From contig JBEKUO010000001.1 of assembly GCA_049514955.1 (NCBI GenBank), positions 33,252-97,251 on the forward strand: a DNA stretch of 64,000 nucleotides, in the 5' to 3' direction. Positions within the stretch are counted from its first letter, which is position 1. Every line of letters starts with the position of its first letter. Under the pieces are notes generated by a model. It made no database searches, had not been told where the DNA came from, and saw only the letters and a list, made by a program, of their open reading frames with translations. Of the stretch, positions 35,688-44,006 are shown in pieces. Source of the DNA: Bog-159 sp049514955. GTDB lineage: Bacteria; Acidobacteriota; Terriglobia; Bryobacterales; Bryobacteraceae. Both the position numbers and the translations under genes were made by a program.

Positions 35688-37367
35688 TTACCAGCGCTTG
35701 ATTTTCCCTAGCCGCCTGGTTTCGAACAGACTCTGCTGATGTTCGAATCCGGCCTTCTCGATCGCGTGGCAGGACGCCAGGTTTTCCTTTAAGGCCCCAA
35801 TATAAATGTGCCTGATACCGGGCACCTTTGCGGCATCGTAGGTCATTTGCGCCAGTGCTCGCTGGTAGAAACCCTTGCCGCGGTGTTCCGGGCGTGTGTA
35901 GAAGTCGTACAACACGGCAGAATCCGGCGGCAGCCGCAGCTTTTGGCTCACCTCCGAAATGAAGGCCTCCTGTTGCCGCTCTATCAGCCAGCCGTGGTGC
36001 GCCAACCGTCCGTCTTGCGCAAATGTGTAGGCATGTTCACCCGCTTCAAGACGCTTAGCAGCCTCGCGCAAGAACTCATCTAGGGGTGGCTGCCAGGCCT
36101 CGGCCGGCATATAGAGCGTCAGATCGGGAAGGCAGTCACGGCGCATGATCTTCGCCACCGGTTGCGGAACCGCCTCCGCCGCATACCGATAAACCCGATA
36201 TTCGCGATGCTCATAGCAGAACCGTCTGATGGGCCGTAACAGCCTGTTCAAGATGCTCCGCGGGCGGACCAGCGAAGCCTTATGCCGTGCCATGCGCAAC
36301 GCTTGCTTTACCCGGTTTGTCGACACGAAGCGCTTCCCAAAACCAATCGACGCCCGTTTCCACCGGAAGGCGCGGACAGCGGACCGCGAAAAGAAGATAT
36401 CGAGCACCGACGCTTCGTCGTACCGCGTGGCAAAACGTTCTTTGAACTCGCCTCCCGGAGTCAGGTCCAGTGCGCGAAAGCCATCCTGTTCGAGGGTCAA
36501 CCCGAGCAGCAGCAAGTGCAGCTTCCCGCACGAGTGTCTCGCAAAGAACGGCGAATGAACCAGAATCCCAAGGACGACCTCCTCTCTGTTGCACGGGCCT
36601 ATGTGTGCAGCCGCGATCTGCTGCCCAACTCGGAGTACGGTCACATGCATCAGGCCGGGTTGCTCCAGCAACGCGATGTAGAACGCTTTCTTGTGACGAT
36701 CTGCCTGGAACGGTAGCACGCCGTTCACAGCTCCCTGGCGGAAATCGGAGAGATCGCCGATAACCTCCAACGCCGCCCGGAACCCCTCGGCGCCGGTGAT
36801 CTTTGCGAAATTCAGCGGGCCTTCCTTCTCTAGTCTGCTGAGCCGGCTCTTGTTGCTCTTCTTGCGCAAAGACTCTCGCGCCGAATCGGCCGGCCGAGTT
36901 ACCATCAGCGGCTTCGGAATGGGGCGCAGGTAACAGCGCCCCGACCATCTCTTGGTCCATTCGACCGGGGTCTTGGGAGGAGCAAAGAGGAGCTGGAGGT
37001 GGCCCCGAGGGAAGACGCGCGATAGTTCGTCCAGGGCCTCCTCAATGAACCGGGCGCCGTCCCCGGGTAGCGCCAACCAGACGTGATATTCGGCTTGGTG
37101 AGCACCCGCAGCGCAAAGCGCCCCGCTCCTCTTGTCGGTCGCCAGAGTGAATAGGCCGGAAAGCCGGCCATCCGTTTCACCTGCGACGATTACCGGCTCA
37201 AAATCCTCCGCATAGCAGCGATACCAGGTCGTCACAAAGGGCGCGTCCTGAAAGCATGTCGCCCAAGAGCACGCATGGTACAAAGCCGCCCATTCGCGCA
37301 GGAACGGCGGCGAGTCCAAAAGCTGTTCAGCGTCTCGCCCCAGATAGAGCCGAACCACGGTTGTCAA
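35688..37367 (-). CDS. FemAB/CelD-like acyltransferase fused to a C-terminal GNAT domain
   Basis: 559 residues; TTG start immediately after the stop of the deacetylase gene, so coupled to it. Residues about 10-340 form the BioF2-like/FemAB-like GNAT pair (WATCFQDAPFVTTWYRCY, LRKKSNKSRLSRLEKEGPLN, KLHLLLLGLTLEQDGFRALD, PGGEFKERFA). Residues about 390-559 hold a second GNAT domain with the acetyl-CoA loop YTRPEHRGKGFYQRAL and IGALKENLASCHAIEKAGF. The two-domain fusion suggests two acylations or a bifunctional sugar-tailoring enzyme. Substrate unknown; acting on an amino sugar freed by the neighbouring deacetylase is plausible. Confidence 0.77.
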   Translation of the reverse strand: MTTVVRLYLGRDAEQLLDSPPFLREWAALYHACSWATCFQDAPFVTTWYRCYAEDFEPVIVAGETDGRLSGLFTLATDKRSGALCAAGAHQAEYHVWLALPGDGARFIEEALDELSRVFPRGHLQLLFAPPKTPVEWTKRWSGRCYLRPIPKPLMVTRPADSARESLRKKSNKSRLSRLEKEGPLNFAKITGAEGFRAALEVIGDLSDFRQGAVNGVLPFQADRHKKAFYIALLEQPGLMHVTVLRVGQQIAAAHIGPCNREEVVLGILVHSPFFARHSCGKLHLLLLGLTLEQDGFRALDLTPGGEFKERFATRYDEASVLDIFFSRSAVRAFRWKRASIGFGKRFVSTNRVKQALRMARHKASLVRPRSILNRLLRPIRRFCYEHREYRVYRYAAEAVPQPVAKIMRRDCLPDLTLYMPAEAWQPPLDEFLREAAKRLEAGEHAYTFAQDGRLAHHGWLIERQQEAFISEVSQKLRLPPDSAVLYDFYTRPEHRGKGFYQRALAQMTYDAAKVPGIRHIYIGALKENLASCHAIEKAGFEHQQSLFETRRLGKIKRW

Positions 37368-38444
37368 CTATTCCACCATTTGGCCTTCGCCTGCGATGAA
37401 CTTCCGCCGCGGCAGAAGTGAGGCCTCGCCACTAACCCATCCGGCAAATTCCAGACGCTCGAAGCGGATACTATCCAACAAGCGCGGTAGCCGGAGCGGG
37501 CCTGTGCGGCCGGTCGCAAATCCCGGCCAGCACGTTACCGCAGATTCAATTCCGCACTCTGCGAGTGCCAGTTCGAACTCGGGCAGGTACACGCCGCCCG
37601 GATAGCAAAAATGACGCGCCGGACTTTCGCGCAAGGCCGTAATGCGGCGCTCGTTTTCCACGACCTCCTGCAGCATTCTGTTCCTGCGGCGGGAAAGACG
37701 ATGACGATGCGTATGCAACTGGATATCGAAACCGGCCTGCGCTAATTCACGAGCTTCTTCGTGCGTCATGATGTAGAGCATCCGCTTCCGGCACAGAGCT
37801 TCATAATCCAGCTCCAGGCGGGCGGCCACCTGCGTCAACAGGATATCTTTCTCGCGTCCCGAAAGTCCGTGTTTTTGCGCGAACAGCTTGATCAGACGAT
37901 TTGCTGAATCCCGGCCCTTATCGTCCAAAAATATCGGATGAGGGCAGATCCCCGGAAGTGTCGTAGTCCTTCCGCGAGCCTTCCACAGCAAGTAACTAGC
38001 CATGACATCGAATACGGGCCGCTGGAAGTCGCAATAGTAGGTAGTCAAGTACACCGTGGCTGGATACCCAAAGTGCTGAATTATCGGAAATGCTAGGCGG
38101 TAAGCATCATAAGTGCCATCGTCTATCGTCAGCACTACACTGCGCTCCGGCAACGTACCGCTATAAAGTCGCCGTAACGCGTCCGCTAGCGACAACACGT
38201 TGCAGCCGTTGTCCCTTAGATGGCTAAGCCGGCTCCGAAACACTGCCGCTGGCATGTAGAGGGAGGAATTCCAGAGATGCTCGTCGTCCTGTGAGAACCC
38301 GTGATACCCAAGAATCAAGAGCCGGTTGCTCCGCCAGCGGCTGTTAAGGAGCAGAGCCGATAAGCCGCTTCGGGTCATGGCAGACAAGACTAGCAGCTTA
38401 AGGCGCTTCAACAATGACCTAACCTCCGCGATCCGCCGGCACAA
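37368..38444 (-). CDS. Polysaccharide deacetylase (NodB homology)
   Basis: 358 residues, TTG start; the first ~40 residues are basic with a weak hydrophobic segment. NodB motif 1 is VVLTIDDGTYDAY (Asp-Asp), motif 2 is LHTHRHRLSR (His-x3-His type), and RHFCYPGGVY gives motif 3. It would remove N-acetyl groups from an amino sugar, cytoplasmic or membrane-associated. It is followed without a gap by the FemAB/GNAT fusion, so deacetylation and re-acylation of the same residue is a reasonable hypothesis. Confidence 0.83.
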   Translation of the reverse strand: MCRRIAEVRSLLKRLKLLVLSAMTRSGLSALLLNSRWRSNRLLILGYHGFSQDDEHLWNSSLYMPAAVFRSRLSHLRDNGCNVLSLADALRRLYSGTLPERSVVLTIDDGTYDAYRLAFPIIQHFGYPATVYLTTYYCDFQRPVFDVMASYLLWKARGRTTTLPGICPHPIFLDDKGRDSANRLIKLFAQKHGLSGREKDILLTQVAARLELDYEALCRKRMLYIMTHEEARELAQAGFDIQLHTHRHRLSRRRNRMLQEVVENERRITALRESPARHFCYPGGVYLPEFELALAECGIESAVTCWPGFATGRTGPLRLPRLLDSIRFERLEFAGWVSGEASLLPRRKFIAGEGQMVE

Positions 38445-38696
38445 TCGATTCCTCCCATGATGCGTTTTGACGATCGGAATGGCTCACGCAATTAAGCGTC
38501 GTCCAGAGTTTGCCTGTTGGAAGGACACCAAAGGGCCTAGTATACTAGATCGCTTGCGCGATACGGAGGGCTTTCGACTGGGCAGCGCGCCTGGCGGCGG
38601 ACCGTGGCCGGCAGTGCGAGTGTCACGTAGGCAGGCTAAAGCGTCCGGATCCACCCCGCGAATCGGCACCATCCAGTTCTACCATGGACTCCTGAT
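38445..38696. other. Intergenic region with a 12-bp palindrome
   Basis: Between the deacetylase start and the giant-protein stop. CTAGTATACTAG (38537-38548) is a perfect palindrome and contains a TATACT that could be a -10 element for the deacetylase operon, but no convincing -35 was found. No gene seen. Confidence 0.35.
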
Positions 38697-41600
38697 CTAA
38701 GGTGTGGCCACCACCTGAAGCGGTGCCTCTGCCACTACGCTGTTAGTGGCGTTGCGGTATTTCGCCTTGTAATACAGAATCCGCTGCGAGACCGCCGGAA
38801 CGGCAATGGTGCAAGTGGAGGCACAGGGCGCCCCAGCCGGATTCTCTCCCGCGAACTGAAACGGCACGGTGCCCACAGAAGCCGTACTGGCGATGCAGGG
38901 CTCGTTCCGTGTGGTGCAGTTCCCGCTGAATTCCCGGTAACCGAACTCCACCACGGCATTGGTCACCCCTAATCCAGCGGGTGGGCTTAACGTGACCGGC
39001 AGCGGCAAAAAGGCGCTGCGGTTTACGCCACCTGCCGCCGGAAAAGGGGGCAGCTTGGCCATGTACAACTCCCGCCGCGCGGAGTCCAGGTAATTGCCCT
39101 GGAACATAACCCAGGAATTGTCCGGCAGCGGCCGGGCGTTGGCGAATCCGCTGGTAAACTTCAGTTTTCCAATCATGGACTTAACCAGTATCCGCTGGAA
39201 CTGTCCGGATGGATCCGGCTGGAGCGTAGAGAACTGAACCAGCCCTTGCCCCAGCGCCGGCATATTATCGAGACAGATATCGTTTGCGGGACTCGTTTGG
39301 CCCGTAACGCCTGCGCCGTAACAGTACGGATAAATGACCGCCGGCGCGTTCACATAAACCTCTCCCACTGCGCCATTTGGCCGGCATTCTCCGGCGGACC
39401 GGGGAACGCAGTATTTATAGGAGTCAGCGACCGCGTCGGAAAGAGAGGAAGCCGGGCCGCTGACATCGATGAGTGGATGAGATCCGGAACTGGCCGCAGT
39501 GGGCAGCAATTTGCGATTCAGGTTGCCGATATTATCGGGATCTTTCACGGGGTAAGTCGTCTTCCAGAGTTGGCCGCTAACCAGGGTCCACAAGTCCGGC
39601 GGCGCTGGTGCGCTGGTGAACTTGCCCACCAGAGGCCTAATGTCAAACGCTGCCTGGCTCTCGGAAGCAGTTGCCGATTCTCCGCTGACGGAAGGGTGCG
39701 ATTGAAATACATTGTTGATTGCCGCGGCGTACGCTCCGGCAAACGCCGGATTGGCCGACACGTAGGCCACCGGCGCCGCAAACAATTGCGCGAAATTCGA
39801 CGCATGCCGTACCCGGTAGGCGCCGCCCCAGGGTGGATGCGGATACGAGCTGCCTTCCACGGCGATAGCAGCCCGCTGCGTTGCGTGCGCGTCGAAGTAC
39901 CCTGGGTCTATCGTGGCGTTCAGGCCATGTGGATCGTGCAGGTAGTCCCAGAATACGTTGCCGCCCCATCCCAGCGCATAGTAATCCGGATACTCGGGAT
40001 CGTAGTAATTCAGATTCGTGGCGCCGGACATGGCAAAGAGGTACTTGACGCCTGTGCCCGGTATTTCCTTGGGTCCGTGCATCCAGTGTCCGGCGTTGCG
40101 CTCAAAGACCCATTGCCCATCCTGGCCCTTTTGGATTAACACGAGAACCTCGGCGGAGGCATTGAGGAAGTTACAGGAAGTCTCGCTGTCGCTGATACAC
40201 CAGATGTCGCCGGCTTGTGCCGTGCTCAACTCTCCGGGGGTCTGTTTTTGCGGAGGAACCAGCTTCCAGTAATAAGGCTCGTAAGATCCATCCTTGGCGT
40301 CGATCTGCAGCAGTGTACAGTTGGAACCCGTAATGTTCATGGGGTTGCCCCATTGGGAGCATGGAGAGCCGCCTCGGGGCACGGCTGTATGCGTAGTAAT
40401 CACGACTGCGGTGGCTCCCGGAGCGGCAGACCCGGCGACCATGGTGTTGGCCCCGTAGCCAAAGTAGCCGCTGTAGCCGTAGTCTTGCGCCGAGTGGTTG
40501 ACGCCCCACCGGGCAGCTCCGTGTGACCAGGTGTTCATGGCGGCAATGACATTGGGCCCGCCCGGCCGGCCGGCATGGGCCGGATTCCCATCACCCGCGC
40601 TGAAAACCCCAAACCAGCCGAGCGTATCCTGCGAGCGATAGCAATAGATCAGCAGGTTGCCCTGCTGAACCGGGCCGGTATAGCAGTTCATCGCTTGATC
40701 GAAGGCTGGCTCAAAGGCGGACAGCAGGCTTTTAAGATCTTTCCCGCTTGAGGCGGGCGTCAGATTAGTGATGACCGCGTTCGCGAAGTTCATCGAATAG
40801 TTGCCTTGCCCATGCGCCGCGCCCGTGCCAATCGATTCGCTGTCCGAAAACGGCCTGCTGGAGGCATAGGAGCCTGTGTAAGTGACTTGCAAAATGACGG
40901 GAGTTTTGCCCGATTGCGCCATACAGTACCAGGTGGGCGCGGGCTTGGTATCGTCAAAGGTTTGAAAAACTTCTGGCGCGAACATCGGGCATGAAGTATC
41001 GGGCCACTTGTCGGGTCCGTCTGGGTTGCCATTGGCTTTGGCCGGGCCGATCATGTTGGATGTTCCGGTTACCGGATCGATCCAGACAATCGCTGCGCTG
41101 CCGCCTCCCACCGGGACCATGCACACATAGCCATTACCGACTTTAGCGTTGGAACACAGTGTATCGTAGCCTTCGTCCGGCCATTCGCCGGACTGCCCGG
41201 AAACAAACGAGAAAGTGGCCTGGTGCACGGTAATAAAACTGCTGTCGTCGGCCGTATGGCGCCTGATCATTACCGCGAAATCCGGCGCGCAGTAGAACCG
41301 GTAAGATCCAGGAGAACTGGTTAGCGTAAGGATTTTGCCGAAGCCGCTTGCAATGGTGGCTTCAATGGACCGGTTGGCGAAGGGAGGCGCCGCGCAGGCA
41401 TCCTCGGCGGAAACATTCGAAAGTCGGATGCGTCCGCTGCCGCCCGCGATCCAGGCTTCGCTGAAGAGATCGCCGTCAGTCTGGATGACGACAGATCGAT
41501 CGACCGTTACGGCGCCCTTGTGAAAGATGGCTTCCGGGCGATTGATGCGCGGCGTGCTGTCAAACAACCATGGATCGATACCCATGCCGCCGGGCTGGTG

Positions 41601-42521
41601 CGTGCCTACGAAGACTGTGCCGCTCTTCGGGCCGAAGGTTACGGTTTTGATCTTGCTGGCACAGGAAGCTCCCGCATTCATGCTGAGGCAAACGTCCAGC
41701 GTGCGGAAGTTGGCATCGCGAGAATTTCCTTGGCCATTCAAAGCCACTTGAAACTGGTTGAGCGAATAGCCATAGCCACTGGACGCGCCGCCCCATCCGA
41801 ATCCTGGGTCCTTCGGCCGTAGCACCAGCCACCCAGTCGAATTGCTTACCGTGGTAGCGCTCTCGCTGCACGGAGTAGACCAAGGACCCTTTGTGTCACA
41901 TGGGTTTTGCCCCTGGTTGTATGCGGTACCAAACGTCACGTTGGAAATGGCCGCATAGCCAATACCGGGATAGGTGACCCGTTGTATGCGCACGCCGGTT
42001 TGCGGCTCGATAAACTGCTCGTTCACGACGCTGCCGGGCGACGAAGGCACGGCCCACTCGCCAGGCGCGGTAGGGTCGGAAGGCCAGGGGTCGGAATAGC
42101 CGATACCCAGCGGAATGTTCGTGGTCTCGAAGTGGAAGAGCGCCGTATCCGTACCGCACGTAAGCTTGCTGTAATGGAGGGTGTTCGTTTGCAGCGCGCG
42201 GGAGTAGTAACGGCCATCGGCGCCTTTCTCGGCTGCCCGCTTGCCGATAACGAAAGTCCGCTGGGCGCCGTTGCCGATATTGCCGGCCCGGTTGTCCTGG
42301 TCAGCCCCCGGGAAGTGAGTTGGGTCCACATCATGGACGAGCGGCGGTTGCGGATTCGCGTTCGCATCGGCGGTCTCGCTGACGGCCAGCGAGCACGGTG
42401 ACGCGATCGGAGCCGTATAAGTGACCACCGCTTGTGTGGCGGTCGTGCCGGACACGGTGATGCCGGTGATTTGGGCGATAGAGCGCACGGCAAAGGCGAA
42501 AGCCAATAAGAACAGTTTCAT
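38697..42521 (-). CDS. Giant secreted protein of unknown family (paralogue A), 1274 aa
   Basis: ATG at 42521; signal peptide 1-17 (MKLFLLAFAFAVRSIAQ). Residues about 18-150 resemble a fibronectin type III-like domain (ITGITVSGTTATQAVVTYTA, SALQTN region, LFHFETTNIPLGI). The rest is Gly/Ser/Asn-rich and beta-strand-like with scattered Cys, and contains blocks such as GYVCMVPVGGGSAAIVWIDP and WLFDSTPRINRPE suggestive of a propeller. No catalytic motif or anchor recognised. It is clearly paralogous to the protein at 47936-51865. It overlaps the upstream 60-residue fragment by four bases (ATGA). Likely exported to the surface or matrix. Confidence 0.75.
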   Translation of the reverse strand: MKLFLLAFAFAVRSIAQITGITVSGTTATQAVVTYTAPIASPCSLAVSETADANANPQPPLVHDVDPTHFPGADQDNRAGNIGNGAQRTFVIGKRAAEKGADGRYYSRALQTNTLHYSKLTCGTDTALFHFETTNIPLGIGYSDPWPSDPTAPGEWAVPSSPGSVVNEQFIEPQTGVRIQRVTYPGIGYAAISNVTFGTAYNQGQNPCDTKGPWSTPCSESATTVSNSTGWLVLRPKDPGFGWGGASSGYGYSLNQFQVALNGQGNSRDANFRTLDVCLSMNAGASCASKIKTVTFGPKSGTVFVGTHQPGGMGIDPWLFDSTPRINRPEAIFHKGAVTVDRSVVIQTDGDLFSEAWIAGGSGRIRLSNVSAEDACAAPPFANRSIEATIASGFGKILTLTSSPGSYRFYCAPDFAVMIRRHTADDSSFITVHQATFSFVSGQSGEWPDEGYDTLCSNAKVGNGYVCMVPVGGGSAAIVWIDPVTGTSNMIGPAKANGNPDGPDKWPDTSCPMFAPEVFQTFDDTKPAPTWYCMAQSGKTPVILQVTYTGSYASSRPFSDSESIGTGAAHGQGNYSMNFANAVITNLTPASSGKDLKSLLSAFEPAFDQAMNCYTGPVQQGNLLIYCYRSQDTLGWFGVFSAGDGNPAHAGRPGGPNVIAAMNTWSHGAARWGVNHSAQDYGYSGYFGYGANTMVAGSAAPGATAVVITTHTAVPRGGSPCSQWGNPMNITGSNCTLLQIDAKDGSYEPYYWKLVPPQKQTPGELSTAQAGDIWCISDSETSCNFLNASAEVLVLIQKGQDGQWVFERNAGHWMHGPKEIPGTGVKYLFAMSGATNLNYYDPEYPDYYALGWGGNVFWDYLHDPHGLNATIDPGYFDAHATQRAAIAVEGSSYPHPPWGGAYRVRHASNFAQLFAAPVAYVSANPAFAGAYAAAINNVFQSHPSVSGESATASESQAAFDIRPLVGKFTSAPAPPDLWTLVSGQLWKTTYPVKDPDNIGNLNRKLLPTAASSGSHPLIDVSGPASSLSDAVADSYKYCVPRSAGECRPNGAVGEVYVNAPAVIYPYCYGAGVTGQTSPANDICLDNMPALGQGLVQFSTLQPDPSGQFQRILVKSMIGKLKFTSGFANARPLPDNSWVMFQGNYLDSARRELYMAKLPPFPAAGGVNRSAFLPLPVTLSPPAGLGVTNAVVEFGYREFSGNCTTRNEPCIASTASVGTVPFQFAGENPAGAPCASTCTIAVPAVSQRILYYKAKYRNATNSVVAEAPLQVVATP

Positions 42522-42700
42522 CGTCCCCTCAGGGAAACCTCCATGGCGTGCGGGTCTGGCCGCTCGTACATGCGGTAGGCGCCATTGTCGTAAACGACGC
42601 GATAGCCGTTCAGAAGATTGCGAACCAGCAGCGCCGGCGCGGACTTCTGCATCGCGAAACCCCGATTATCACATGTCGCCGGGAGTAAATCGGGGCGCAC
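42518..42700 (-). pseudogene. C-terminal remnant of a GT39-type glycosyltransferase
   Basis: A 60-residue frame whose last ~45 residues (KSAPALLVRNLLNGYRVVYD, NGAYRMYERP) match the C-terminal plan of the two GT39 proteins nearby (LRQYDAVFHNAGYTIYRRR and LQTAYQPLYANALYTVYAR). The rest of such a gene is absent; a palindromic element lies just upstream. It is probably the end of a GT39 gene cut away by a rearrangement. It still overlaps the giant secreted gene by ATGA. Confidence 0.5.
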
Positions 42701-42803
42701 GCTTTAGCGACGCTTTAGCGTCCTGTGGCGAGCTTCAGCTAGCCATTTCCGATGACAGCTAGACGGTGGGCTGAAGCCCACGGCATTACGCTAAAGCGTG
42801 CGC
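42695..42803. repeat. MITE/REP-like element with perfect 15-bp inverted ends
   Basis: 109 bases bounded by GCGCACGCTTTAGCG (42695-42709) and its exact reverse complement (42789-42803), with an inner hairpin GTGGGCTGAAGCCCAC (42766-42781, 7-bp stem). GCTTTAGC is repeated at 42712-42719. No coding capacity. A half copy lies at 51802-51839. Confidence 0.8.
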
Positions 42804-42806
42804 TTC

Positions 42807-44006
42807 TCAGCCTCTCACCAACCACCGCCGGAACACCTCCGCCAGGTATTCGGTATTGCGGTGCAGAGCGAATTTCTCCAGGATTCTTTGGCGGGCGCGC
42901 TGTCCCATGCCACGCCGCAGTTCAGGGTCGTCCATCAATCTGGCGATGGCGCGGGCCAGCGCCGCGTGATCTCCCGGCGGCGCCAACAGGCCGTCCGTTT
43001 CGTGCTGGATGATTTCCGGAATCCCGGTGATCCAGGAGGCCACGCAGGGAATCTCCATGGCCATGGCTTCCATCAACACCACAGGAATGCCCTCGGAGAA
43101 GCTGGGCAACGCCAGCACATCCGATTCGGCGTACAATTCGCGCAGTTTGTCCTGGTTGAGAAAGCCTTCCATCACCACGTGACCGGCTAAGCCGCGGCGG
43201 ACGAGATCCTGCTCCAGGCCTGGCCGGTCCGGGCCGTCGCCGGCGATCCGCAAGCGCACACGCCGGCCTTCGCGCACCAGCAGCTCGATCGCAGCCAGCA
43301 GCAGATGCTGGCCCTTCACCGGGGCCAACTGGCCCACGCAGGCGATCTGAAAGGGATCGGGCGCGTCCCGGAACGGCCGCGGCGCAAATTCCCGCGGGTC
43401 CACCCCCAGGAAAATGACTTCGATCTTCGGCCACTCGCGGTAATCGGTCAATCTGAGCATCTGGCTGCGCCCGTAGACACTGATGGCGCGGCAGAACAGC
43501 GATGCCCGGATCTTCTCCGCTAACTGGAAACCCGCCGGATCCACGAACTCCGCCTGACCGTGGAAGGTGATGGACATGGTGATCGGGAAAATGCGCGCGG
43601 CGATCAACCCGACTGTCGAAGAGTAGTGACAGTGCACATGGGAGAGACGCTGGCGCATCATCCAGTGGCCGGCGATCACCGCCTCGAGGAAATACAATAT
43701 CCCGGATCTGCCAGTTCCCATCGCGCAGAGTAATCCACGAAAGTAGCCGGCGGGACGCGAAAACAGGGTGGCCCAGTGCGCCCGCAGCACGCCTCCCAAC
43801 CCGCAGGTCTTGATGTAAAACGTGGCCTGCGCTTCCTCTTGTTCCACCGGCGTCAGCTTGTCGAAAGGCCTGTCGGGCGGGCGCACGGAAGCCACCAGGA
43901 TGCGAAATCCGAGTTCGCGCAGCCGCTGCACTTCCCGCAACATGAACGGGTGATTGATGGCGGGATATTGGCTGAGCAAATATGCCAGTGAGAGGGCCGG
44001 TTTCAT
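42807..44006 (-). CDS. Glycosyltransferase family 4
   Basis: 399 residues. Opening LAYLLSQYPAINHPFMLREV is characteristic of GT4 enzymes of capsule and exopolysaccharide loci (colanic-acid WcaL-like). The central part has VHCHYSSTVGLIAARIF and TMSITFHGQAEF, the donor domain has CVGQLAPVKGQHLLL and RIAGDGPDRP, and the E-x7-E motif is intact in SEGIPVVLMEAMAM. Start ATG directly follows the stop of the dehydrogenase gene (TAG then ATG), so the two are translated together. Donor and linkage unknown. Confidence 0.88.
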   Translation of the reverse strand: MKPALSLAYLLSQYPAINHPFMLREVQRLRELGFRILVASVRPPDRPFDKLTPVEQEEAQATFYIKTCGLGGVLRAHWATLFSRPAGYFRGLLCAMGTGRSGILYFLEAVIAGHWMMRQRLSHVHCHYSSTVGLIAARIFPITMSITFHGQAEFVDPAGFQLAEKIRASLFCRAISVYGRSQMLRLTDYREWPKIEVIFLGVDPREFAPRPFRDAPDPFQIACVGQLAPVKGQHLLLAAIELLVREGRRVRLRIAGDGPDRPGLEQDLVRRGLAGHVVMEGFLNQDKLRELYAESDVLALPSFSEGIPVVLMEAMAMEIPCVASWITGIPEIIQHETDGLLAPPGDHAALARAIARLMDDPELRRGMGQRARQRILEKFALHRNTEYLAEVFRRWLVRG

